Under the pieces are notes generated by a model. It saw only the letters and a program-made list of their open reading frames with translations, was not told where the DNA came from and did no database searches. A stretch of DNA of 64,000 nucleotides from Streptomyces bacillaris (GTDB lineage: Bacteria; Actinomycetota; Actinomycetes; Streptomycetales; Streptomycetaceae). Position 1 is the stretch's first letter; every line of letters starts with the position of its first letter. A program made the position numbers and the translations under genes. Below, piece by piece: positions 44,395-54,100 of the stretch. The stretch lies in contig NZ_CP029378.1 in NCBI RefSeq assembly GCF_003268675.1, forward strand, positions 3,472,001 to 3,536,000, read 5' to 3'.

Positions 44395-45885
44395 GTGGAG
44401 ACCCCACCGCCCGCACCATCCTCCCCGGGGGCACCCGCGGCCCGCTCCGGCGCCATCGTGGCTATCCTGGCCTTCGCCGGCATCGTGGCCGCGCTCACGC
44501 AGACCCTGGTGGTGCCGCTGATCGCGCAGTTGCCGGTCCTGTTCGACACCTCCGCGTCCAACGCCTCCTGGGTCATCACCGCCACCCTGCTGGCCGCCGC
44601 CGTCTCCACGCCGGTCGCCGGACGGCTCGGTGACATGTACGGCAAGCGGCGGATGCTGCTCGTCTCCCTCGTACCGCTCGTCCTCGGCTCGGCGGTCTGC
44701 GCCCTCTCCTCGTCCGTGATCCCGATGATCACCGGGCGCGGCCTCCAGGGGCTCGGCATGGGCGTGGTGCCGCTCGGCATCAGCCTGCTGCGGGACGTCG
44801 TCCCGGCGGAGAAGCTCGGCCCGTCCATCGCGATCATGAGCGCGTCGATGGGCGTGGGCGGCGCGCTCGGTCTGCCCTTCGCCGCCGCCGTCGCGGAGAA
44901 CACCAGCTGGCGCGTGCTCTTCTGGGTCGTCGCCGTACTCGCCCTCGCGGTCGGCACCCTGATCACCGCCCTGGTCCCCGCCGACCGCCCGGCCACCGCC
45001 GCGGCGGGCCGCTTCGACCTGCCCGGCGCCATCGGCCTGGGCGCCGCGCTGATCGCACTCCTGCTCGCCGTCTCCAAGGGCGCCGACTGGGGCTGGTCCA
45101 GCGCCACGACGCTCACCCTCTTCGCCGCCGCGCTCGTCCTCCTGCCCGCGTGGGCCCGGTGGGAGCTGCGGCTGCGCGACCCGCTGGTCGACCTCCGCGT
45201 GACCGTCCGCCCCCAGGTCCTGATGACGAACACGGCCTCGGTCCTGGTCGGCTTCGCGATGTACGCGCAGTCCCTCGTCGTCCCCCAGCTGCTCCAGCTC
45301 CCCGAGACGACGGGCTACGGCCTGGGCCGGTCCATGCTGGCGATGGGCCTGTGGATGGCCCCGGCCGGGCTGATGATGATGGTGATGTCCCCTCTCGGCG
45401 CCAAGCTCTCCGCCGCCAAGGGCCCCAAGGTCACCCTCGCCGTCGGCAGCCTCCTCATCGCGGCGGGCTACGGCCTCTCCGTCCCGCTGATCGGCTCCGG
45501 CTCCCCGTGGAGCCTGCTGCTGGTCACCCTCGTCTGCAACTCCGGCGTCGGCTTCGCCTACGGGGCCATGCCCGCCCTCATCATGAGCGCGGTCCCCGCC
45601 TCCGAGACCGCCTCCGCCAACAGCTTCAACGCCCTGATGCGCTCCATCGGCACCTCGTTCGCGGCGGCCGTCATCGGCGTGGTCCTGGCCCGGATGACGA
45701 CCGACTTCGGCGGCTTCCCGCTGCCCTCGGAGAACGGCTTCCGCACCGCCATGCTGATCGGCTGCGGGGTGGGCCTGGCGGCCGCGGTGGTCGCTGCGCT
45801 CATCCCCGTACGGACGGCGAAGGCACCGCCCCAGCCGGCCGCACCCGCTCCGGAGGTGCCGCACGCGTCCGCCGCCAGGGCTTGA
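44395..45885 (+). CDS. MFS drug exporter (DHA2 family, 14 helices)
   Basis: The 496-residue transporter has the MFS motif A-like segment GRLGDMYGKRRMLLVSL after helix 2 and the antiporter motif C-like region in helix 5 (MSASMGVGGALGLPFAA). There are about 14 predicted hydrophobic helices, typical of DHA2 drug:proton antiporters (EmrB/QacA group). It would export small hydrophobic toxicants. GTG 44395 has GGAG 8 bases upstream. Control by the divergent MarR regulator is indicated by the operators between them. The substrate is unknown. Confidence 0.9.
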   Translation: METPPPAPSSPGAPAARSGAIVAILAFAGIVAALTQTLVVPLIAQLPVLFDTSASNASWVITATLLAAAVSTPVAGRLGDMYGKRRMLLVSLVPLVLGSAVCALSSSVIPMITGRGLQGLGMGVVPLGISLLRDVVPAEKLGPSIAIMSASMGVGGALGLPFAAAVAENTSWRVLFWVVAVLALAVGTLITALVPADRPATAAAGRFDLPGAIGLGAALIALLLAVSKGADWGWSSATTLTLFAAALVLLPAWARWELRLRDPLVDLRVTVRPQVLMTNTASVLVGFAMYAQSLVVPQLLQLPETTGYGLGRSMLAMGLWMAPAGLMMMVMSPLGAKLSAAKGPKVTLAVGSLLIAAGYGLSVPLIGSGSPWSLLLVTLVCNSGVGFAYGAMPALIMSAVPASETASANSFNALMRSIGTSFAAAVIGVVLARMTTDFGGFPLPSENGFRTAMLIGCGVGLAAAVVAALIPVRTAKAPPQPAAPAPEVPHASAARA

Positions 45886-45888
45886 GCA

Positions 45889-46045
45889 CCCTCAGCGCGC
45901 CCGCCTCACGCGCCACCACCGTACGGAAGCCGCGGGGCGGGCGCCCGGTGATCCGCTCGACGGCGTCGGTGGTCCGGTCCTCCGCGCCCGCCGCGACGGC
46001 CAGGTCCAGGTCGGCCGGCATCCCGGCAAACGCGGCGGGCGTCTC
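45889..46045 (-). pseudogene. Remnant of a NmrA/NAD(P)-binding reductase 3' end
   Basis: A minus-strand frame encodes TPAAFAGMPADLDLAVAAGAEDRTTDAVERITGRPPRGF, which resembles the C-terminal part of NmrA-type NAD(P)-binding proteins (the family ends with ERITGRPPRSF-like sequence). No Rossmann domain is found upstream, so only the tail remains. It lies against the 3' end of the MFS gene, which may have truncated it. Confidence 0.45.
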
Positions 46046-46127
46046 GGCGGCCGGATCGGGGGCACCGGGCGGCGGGTGCTGGGAGCGGGGGCGCCGATGG
46101 CAATGCGGCGTCTTCCGTCGCGGTGAA

Positions 46128-46406
46128 TCACTCATGGCGAAGGAATTCGGGAACGCCTTCGGTCGACAGCGGGTCATCCAGCAACCGCACAGGCATGCCT
46201 TCCGGCGCCCGGACCCGCGACACGAGGACACCGCGGAGGCAGGCGGCGCACCATAGGAGCGCGTACCCGACTCGGGTATCGGGGTTGACGATGAAGCGGA
46301 CCTGGAGCCTGGGCAGGCCGCAATCCGGACACTCACCCAGATGCGGTCGGCCTTGCTGCCCGGACGCCTGAGCCAGCACTCGCAGCCAATTCGAACGGTC
46401 GGCCAT
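46128..46406 (-). CDS. Small zinc-ribbon protein, 92 residues
   Basis: The protein begins MADRSNWLRVLAQASGQQGRP. It has two CxxC pairs (ECPDCG and WCAACL), giving a likely zinc ribbon, and ends GVPEFLRHE. ATG 46406 is preceded by AAGGGTGGG at a suitable distance. It lies downstream of the toxin/immunity island on the same strand and may belong to that island, but no function is known. Confidence 0.65.
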   Translation of the reverse strand: MADRSNWLRVLAQASGQQGRPHLGECPDCGLPRLQVRFIVNPDTRVGYALLWCAACLRGVLVSRVRAPEGMPVRLLDDPLSTEGVPEFLRHE

Positions 46407-46760
46407 CAGCCCACCCTTCCGTTGAAGTGGCTCAAGAACTGGTCTTCGGAGGCGTACGCCGCTCGCTACCAAGCGGCTTCCTTTTCAAGTGACTTCGGCT
46501 TGCCAAATGCCTGAAGCTGCATGACGCACAAGCGCTCGTGCTCAATCGTCCTGACCAATGAGGTGTGACGGTAAAGCCGCCTACCGATCAGGCCCACACC
46601 ACGGTTGGTCTAGGCCCTCATTCCTTCGAGACCCCACGGGCCTGTCGCGCCGTCCTGTCGACCACACGCTTCTGCACGGAGACAGGGGCAACGAAGTCGC
46701 CAGTGTCGAAGGGCCTACGTGACAGCCTTGCGGATGCACGTATCAATCCGCTCGCACCGG

Positions 46761-47249
46761 TCAGTCCTCTTCACAGATGTCCTCCGGCAACAGGTGCCGC
46801 GCTGTCGCCAGCAGCCGCTCCAGCCGCGCCGGAACCGTCTCCACATCCTGCAGAAGCCAGTACGCGTAGGCTGCAGTGCCTTTGGCCCAGCCGGATAGCA
46901 CCTCCTCGTACAGAGCCCAGGTGCCAGCTCGCACCTCCTTTCTGCACTCCTCTGCGATTCCTTCGTCATCAACGACGGTGAGAGAACTGAGAAGTTCAAG
47001 AAACCGATGGCGGGCCGAAGGAGAAATACCACGGTCGGCCAGCCCGGCCATGAGCACCCGTGCAACGGGAACCGCAGTCTTCGTCGTCCAGCTGTCCTGG
47101 ATCACGTGGAAGTCAATACCGCGCGGTTCAGCCTCCTCCAGTGTCCTGGCACGGGCCATCCGCAACAGATCTCCTGGCACATGCGCGGCTGATGGGCACT
47201 TGCGGCAGGGGAGCGCGGACCAGTCGTACAGCCCGATCTCCAACTCCAT
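46761..47249 (-). CDS. Second immunity-like protein, paralogue of the Rhs immunity protein
   Basis: The 162-residue protein is clearly related to the one at 47622-48128. Both begin MELEIGLYDWSALPC, share SAAHVP, ARVLMAGLADR and LLATARHLLP, and end EED. The two cysteines of the N-terminal CRKC/CRSC pair are conserved, possibly for metal. Its role is inferred from position: next to the Rhs toxin's own immunity gene and directly behind an orphan toxin-tip fragment. It may protect against a toxin variant, or be a relic. ATG 47249 is used; GTG 47267 is an alternative. Confidence 0.75.
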   Translation of the reverse strand: MELEIGLYDWSALPCRKCPSAAHVPGDLLRMARARTLEEAEPRGIDFHVIQDSWTTKTAVPVARVLMAGLADRGISPSARHRFLELLSSLTVVDDEGIAEECRKEVRAGTWALYEEVLSGWAKGTAAYAYWLLQDVETVPARLERLLATARHLLPEDICEED

Positions 47250-47265
47250 CGTCGTGATTGCCTTC

Positions 47266-47547
47266 ACCTGCCCAGTATCCCAACTCGTCCCACAAGCCAA
47301 CCGACTCCTCTTCTACGCCGGGTTCAAACTGGCCGGGGGACGGGTAGTCAAGCTGACACTTCAGGCCGCCTTTCTCCGGCCCCGCGACAACAGTGTCATC
47401 CGGCTGACGGCTCGCGTTGTACGCGATGGTGAACCGTACCTTCGTGGGGTCGCCGCCGAGCGCGTGCACGACGTTGCCCTCGGCACAGTAGCTGAGCCCG
47501 GTTTTACAGCCGCCCGACTGGGCGAGGGCAACGTCTCCCGTATCAAT
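47266..47547 (-). pseudogene. Orphan Rhs toxin-tip (deaminase-like) fragment
   Basis: The frame from about 47547 repeats the C-terminal toxin tip of the neighbouring Rhs protein almost exactly at first (TGDVALAQSGGC, YCAEGNVVHALGGDPTKVRFTIAY) and then diverges. It has no upstream Rhs shell, no start of its own and no clean stop before the downstream immunity gene. In the second zinc motif the first cysteine is lost (EKGGLKCQ against VKPVCKQCQ), so it should be inactive. This is a displaced tip cassette, as known from Rhs/CDI loci that swap toxin ends by recombination. Confidence 0.8.
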
Positions 47548-47562
47548 CCGCTCACACAGAGA

Positions 47563-47603
47563 ACGGGCAGGACCTCGCTTCGTCGGCATGAGGTCCTGCC
47601 CGT
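47563..47603 (-). terminator. Hairpin terminator after the first immunity gene
   Basis: Perfect 14-base arms ACGGGCAGGACCTC and GAGGTCCTGCCCGT enclose a 13-base loop, 18 bases beyond the stop at 47622. Confidence 0.85.
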
Positions 47604-47621
47604 CACTCCGCCCGCCGCCGG

Positions 47622-48128
47622 TCAGTCCTCCTCGTAGAGGTCATCCGGCAGCAGGTGTCGCGCTGTCGCGAGGAGACGGTCCACGCGGGCCGGGTTGGTC
47701 TCCGCGTCCTTCAGGAGCCAGTAGGCGAGAAGGGCGCTTCCCTTGGAGTCACCGGACAGGATCTCCTCGTACAGGGCCCAGATACCGCCTTTGACCGCGT
47801 CCAGGCACTCAGCGGCAAGGTCCTCGTCATCCACGATGACGAACGACCAGAGGAGGTCCAGGAACTGGTTCCGGGCCACCGCCGAGACACTCCGGTCGGC
47901 CAGGCCGGCCATCAGCACCCGGGCAACCGGGACAACCGTCGGTGTCGCCCAGCTCTCCTGGAGCACGTGGTACTCAATGGCTTTCGGCCTGGCCTCCTCC
48001 CGGTTCTGCGCACGGGCCATCCGCAGCAGTTCCGCGGGGACGTGCGCGGCTGACGGACAGCTGCGGCAGGGGAGCGCGGACCAGTCGTACAGTCCGATCT
48101 CCAACTCCATGGTGTTCATTGTTCTCAT
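47622..48128 (-). CDS. Putative immunity protein of the Rhs toxin
   Basis: The 168-residue protein is small, acidic and helical, and starts only two bases after the stop codon of the giant Rhs gene, the usual place for the immunity gene that protects the producer from its own toxin tip. It begins MRTMNTMELEIGLYDWSAL and contains CRSC near the N-terminus. I do not recognise the family, but its paralogue next door shows it duplicates together with toxin tips. Start ATG 48128, 48119 or 48110. Confidence 0.82.
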   Translation of the reverse strand: MRTMNTMELEIGLYDWSALPCRSCPSAAHVPAELLRMARAQNREEARPKAIEYHVLQESWATPTVVPVARVLMAGLADRSVSAVARNQFLDLLWSFVIVDDEDLAAECLDAVKGGIWALYEEILSGDSKGSALLAYWLLKDAETNPARVDRLLATARHLLPDDLYEED

Positions 48129-48130
48129 CC

Positions 48131-51100
48131 CTAGAAGAACTGGTGCCCCCAGATGCCGCCTTCCTCAGCAACGACACCTGACTCGAACTGGAACGGTGAC
48201 TGGTAGTCCACCTGGCACTGCTTGCACACGGGCTTCACCTCGACCGTGCGTACACCGTCGTCGAATTTCACGGTGTACGCGATGGTGAACCGTACCTTCG
48301 TCGGGTCGCCGCCGAGCGCGTGCACGACGTTGCCCTCGGCACAGTAGCTGAGCCCGGGTTTGCAGCCGCCCGACTGCGCGAGGGCGACGTCTCCCGTCTC
48401 GATGTTGTAGCCGCCCGCGTATGTCTTGGACGCCTTCCTCTTGGAGGCGTGCTTGAGGGCGAAATCGGCCACCTGGGACGATGCCTTCTCCATCTGCCCG
48501 GCGTGTGTCCAGCCGGCCGGAGCCTTCTGGACCTCCACCACGGGCGCGCTCTTGCCGCCCACTCCGCGTGCGCTGACCCGCGGTGGCGGAACGACCCTCG
48601 GCGCGACCTTCGGTGGCGCCGCCTTCTGCGTCGTGCCGGAGAACAGCCTGCCGAGGGCTCCCTTGACGACCTTGCTGACGCTGCCGGGCTTGGACAGCAC
48701 CTTGCCGCCGCCGCCCGCTCCGGCAGCACCGGGGAAGAACGGCGTGAGGAACTTGCCGACCCAGTAGGAGACCTTGTACCAGGCTCCGCTCTGGTCCGGG
48801 CCGCGGACGGTCTTGTAGAGACTGATCGGGCCCTTGCCCGCGCGGTCGTTCTTGATCTTCTGGGCGTTGCCCTCGGTCCAGCCCAACCGGTCGGTCCACG
48901 TGTAGACGCTCTCGGCCAGGTCGTAGTAGCCGTCGACGACACCGTTCTTGAGGCCCTTGGCAACCTGCTTGCCCTTGGAAGCGAGCTTGTCCAGCCACTT
49001 CCACTGGCCGGTGCTGTCGCTGAAGGTGACCGGGGAGTTCTCCGCGTACGCGTAGCCGTTGAGCTGCTGCGGATCCGTCAGGTCCATGATCGGGTCGACG
49101 CTCAGGAAACGGCCCGTCGACGGGTCGTACTCCCGGGCACCCAGATGGGTCAGCCCTGTGTCGCTCGTGTCGTCGGTGCCGTCGACGAACCCCTTGCTGC
49201 CCACCCACGGGACCGGAGCCACGCCCCGGGCGCCGCCGAACGGCAGGGTGCGCCGCTGCGACAACGCCTGGGTGGCGGCGTTCACGGAGAGGAGGCCGGT
49301 GCCCTGGTGGTCGGCGAGAGTGAAGGTGACGGAGCCGTCGTCCTCCTTGACCGCCTGGTTGCCTCCGCCGAGCGGGGTGTAGCGGGTCGCCTTGGCCTTG
49401 GCCGCGCCCTTGTCGAGGGTCACCTCGGTGTGGCCGAGGTACAGCGTGCTCTTCGAGCCTGTACGCCCGATGAGGCGGTTGCCCCCGGTGTCGTACAGGT
49501 ACTCGGTCACCTTGCTGCCGCCGCCCGACGTAGGCTCCGTGACCTTGGCCAGGTGGCCCTCGGCGTCCCAGGTGAGCTGCTGGGAGGCGTCGCCCCGGGG
49601 GCGGGCCGTCGTGTTGCCGATCTCGTCGTAGGAGTAGTCGTCCTGGGTGGTGGTGCCGTCGGGCAGCCGGGTCGAGACCGAGGTCAGGCCGTGCGGACGG
49701 GCGCTGCCCGGAGCCGGGTAGCTGTAGGTCCGCAGGGTGTCCTTGGCGCTGTCGCCGGAGACGTCGTGCAGGGTCTCGGAGAGGCGGTTACCCGTCTTGT
49801 CGTACGTGAAGGACTGCCAGTACGGTGCCGGGCCGCCGACCGTCCCGGCACCGGGCGCCGTGGCGCAGGTCTTGTCACCCTGCGTCCACGCCTTGGTCAG
49901 CCGCTGCAGATGGTCGTAGTCGAAGCACTGGGTGTCGGTGCCGGACCTGGAGGTGTCCGAGATCGACAGGATGTTGCCCAGGTCGTCATACCGATAGGTG
50001 TTGAACCGGTCGACGCCTGCCACGTCCTGGCGGTCCACCCGCGAGGTCGCGACCCGCTGGGTGCCCCACTCGTAGGTGTTGGTCACCTGCACCGGCTTGG
50101 CGCCGGGGGCGGTGCCGGACATCCGCTGCTGGAGCGGCTTGCCCGTCGAGGAGTACACGGTCTCCGCCGTGAACCCGTCACCGAGGAGCCCGGTCGGCCG
50201 CAGCGTGTCGGGGGCATAGCTGACGGTGTGGCTGCCGCCCGGCAGCGAACCGGCTGCCGAGTAGCTCACGGTGCTGGGCAGGCCGGAGGGGAGATAGGCG
50301 GTGCCGGTCTGATACGTGCCCGCGAGGGCGCCCTCCTGGGAGGGGATCACCACGGCGGTCCTGACCGGGCGGTAGAGCCGGTCGTACTGGGTGACCTTCG
50401 AGGTGTACTCGGCGCCGTTCACATAGCGCGTGGACTGGGCGAGTTGGCCCTTGGCACCGCTGATGGTGTCGTAGGTCCACTTGGCACGCAGGGTGCCGGT
50501 GGCGGAGCCGTCGCGCAGCTCGGTCTGGCGGCCCAGCCCGTCGTACACGTGCGCCAGGACGGTGCCCCGGGCGTCCTTGGTGGTGGTGAGCTGGCCCCGG
50601 TCGTCGTACGTACGGGTGGTGACACCCCGGTCGGGGTCCTCCGTCCGGACCTCATGGCCGCGCTGGTTGTAGGCGTACTTCCAGGAGTTGCCCGCCGGGT
50701 CGGTGACCTTGGCGAGTTCGCCCCGGGTCGTGTACGCGTAGGTGGTGGTGTCGTAAGGCGCGTCGGCGCTGCGCGAGTGGTGCTGGCGCAGCTCGGTCAC
50801 CAGACCACGGGCGTCCGCGATCGCGGTCGTGGCGGTGCCGCCCTCCGGCGGAATCACCGTGGTGCGGTCGCCGCCGTAGGTCTTCCGGGTGACCGCGAGT
50901 ACGGCGCCCCCGTCACCGTTTCCGGCGATGTCCTTGATCTCGGTCTCGCGGCCGAGGCCGTCGTAGACGTATCTCGTCTGGGTTTCGACGGTGAGGGCAT
51001 CGGCGGGTTTGAACAGACCGCGGCCGGGCGGCTCCTGGTCGTTGTAGTACGGAGCGAAGGTCTTGGCTGTCAGGCCCCGCTCGTCGTAGAAGACATCCGT

Positions 51101-54100
51101 GAGGATCCGGCCCCCATCCGGTCCTGGCTCCTGTACCTGGCGCTCCCGCAAGAACCCGTCGTACAGCGTGTAGGAAGAACGCTGGCCGCCCTTGTTGTCG
51201 AGGGTCCGGGTGCGGATCGCGACGGGCTTGTCCGCGTCGATGAAGTAGGTGAACTCGTAGCTCGGAGTCTGGTCGGTCCGTCGGTCGGCAAGCCAGATCC
51301 GGCTGATCCGGCCGAGCGCGTCGAAAGAGAACTCGGATCGTTTGCCGTTCGTGTCCACCTGTGCGGCGGGGCGACCGCGCACCGGGTCGAACTCGGTCAC
51401 CACGTTCTGCGCCGTCGCCGGGGTGCCCGCGGTGGCGGGCGGTGTCGTCTCCGTGACCTTGGCCGGGAAGCCGGTCGCGGGACTGTAGGCGGTGGTCGTC
51501 GTACGTCCGTCGGTGCGTGCGGTGCGGGCGGGCTGGCCCGTGCCGGTCACGGTGACGTCCGACGTCAGGTCGGTGGTGCTCAGGCGTCGGCCGTAGGAGT
51601 CGAACGTCGCCTTGGACTCCAGGTAGACGGCCTTGGTGCCGTCGTGGCTCTTGAGCGTGGCCGACGCGGTTGCGTCACCCTTGGTCGGAGCCGCGCCGTA
51701 CTCCCCGCCGTCGTAGGCGGTCCGGACGTCGGAGACCACGTCCTTGGAGCGGTCCGGCGTGGCGGAACAGGACCTGGTGACCGTCTCCTCCCTGGAGGGG
51801 AGGGTGATGATGCCGGTGCTGCCGCCGGCGTAGGTGGTCCGGGTGCAGCGGTCGTCGGACGGGGTGGTCGGGTCCCCCAGGTCCTCGGTCATGGTGACCC
51901 GCCCGGCCACCGTGTCGTAGGTGTTCCTGGTCTCGCTGACGCTCCAGGACTTCCCCGCACCGTTGTCCAGGGAGGTCCAGGAGGTGGACCGGGCGGTGCC
52001 GGTCAGGTTGGAGGTGACGGTGCCCCAGGTGCGGGTCTTCCTCGCGGTCTCGTGGTACCAGGGCCGGTCCACCGACTTCGACAGGATTTTGCCGTCGACG
52101 CCTGAGTGGACGACCGTCTTGTAGGCGAAGCCCGCCACCGACTCGTGGTCGGTGATGGGGTCTCCCTCACCACTGCCCAGAGTGACGGAGACCTTCTTGG
52201 TGCCGCCCGAGGTGGATTCCCTGTCGCCGTCCATGCCGCGCAGGAAGTAGCTGTCCTGCTGCGTCCTCAGGGCTGCCTGGCCGCCCTGACCGCCGGTCTT
52301 GACCCGGACCTGGCCGTAGCCGCGCCACTGGGACCAGGTCTTGTGCTTCTCCTTCGTCAGGCCGTCGTCATCGTCGTAGTGCCAGGCCGCGTCACCGAGG
52401 TACTCGTACTGGGTCACGCCGTCGGGCGCGCCGCCGGTGCGGTCGGTCTTGGTGGTGGAGGTGACGACGTACTTGTTGAACCACTGCCGTTCGGGCGCGG
52501 CGTCGGCGTCGCCGCCGATGAACTGCGGGTAGCAGCGGGTGCCGTTCTTCTCGGGCGTGGGCAGCCTGTCCCAGGAGCAGACGGGGTCCGAGTAGTTGAT
52601 GTCGACCTGGCCGCCGTACTCGTCGGTGACGGTGGACAGCCGGGACTTGACGAAGGGCGCGTAGCCGTCACCGATCCGGTCGAGCCGGTTGGCCCGCTGG
52701 GTGTAGGCGAAGCTGGTCTTCGGCAGGGTGACCGCCGGGGTGGCGGTGTGACCGGTGCGCTGGACGGAGTCCAGGAGCAGCTGGTAGTCGATGTCGGCCT
52801 GGCCCCAGCGGTGGCCGAGCTTCCAGGAGTCGACGTCCGTGTACGCGCTGCCCTTCAGGACCTGGGTGGTGATCCCGGTCAGGCGGTCACGGGTGAAGAA
52901 GACGGGGGACAGCCGGCCCCTGTCGCAGTCCTTGCCCTCCGCGCAGTGCAGGTCCCAGGGCGTGTCGTACCAGTAGAAGGCGTCCTTGTCGATCGACTTG
53001 CAGTCAGTGTTGGCGTCGGGCAGGCAGCGCTCGGAGGTCGCGAAGTTCACCTTGCCCAGCGCCTTGGCGCTGTAGGCGGAGCCGTCCTTCAGGCCGTACT
53101 CGATCCGGTCCAGCGAACCGCCGCGCACGTACGGCGTGTTGTCCTTGGCCTTGAGGTTACGGCCGTAGGCGTTCTTCTCCTGGTCGTAGTAGTAGGCGAC
53201 CGCGTTGCCATGCGGGTCCACGACATAGTCGAGGTTCCAGCGCCAGCCCTGCTGGCACCAGGAGTCCGCGAAGGCCGCCTTGTGGCAGGGCTCCCCGCTG
53301 TTGTTGCCGAAGACCGGAACCGTCCACGTGGAATCGGTGGTCTCCTTGCCGCTGCTCCAGCCGGGCAGCCGGTTGTAGCCGAAGTAGTAGTGCACGCCGT
53401 CGGGGTCGGTGAGCCGCCAGTACTCGCCGTCGTTGTCACCGTTGCCGCGGTCGGCGGAGCGCAGCCGGGTGATCCGGGTGCCGTCGTCCTGCTTGAGGCG
53501 GAACTCGTCGTCGCCCGTCGGGACCAGCTCACCACCCTTTCCGTTGAAGGTGATGAACGCGTTGTCGTAACCCCAGCACAGGTCCGCCGGCTTGTTGCCG
53601 TCCGCGTTCTTGACACCGTCGTCGTAGCACGGCTTGTAACGCCGCTCAATATAGCCGGACCACAGGTCGAAGCCGTCGCCCACCCAGGACGACTGGTTGT
53701 TGGTGGTACCGGTGCGCCCGTCGATCTGACCCGAGTTGTACGACAGGCCGAGGTCCGGCGTGAGCCCGCCGGGCACGTCGGGCACCGGGATGTCATAGGA
53801 CCAGCTGAAGTCACCGGTGTTGAGGTTGGTGTCCCAGGACGCGGACGGAGAGAGCTTGGTGGCGGTGAAGTCCCCCGTCCCGGCGGTCTCCGCGGCCATG
53901 GCGGCGAGGACCGTGAGGCCGGAGGACCGCAGGGCGACCGAGGAGGCGGTGAGGGTCCTCCGTTCGGTGTCGTTGACCGTCGGTACCGGGGTGATCGTGC
54001 GGCATTCTTCCCGGGAGGGATCGTCCGCGGCACAGGCGGGCAGCTGGACGAGCGTCAGACGGGAGCCGTAACCACCGCCGTACGCCTCGGAGAAGGAGGA

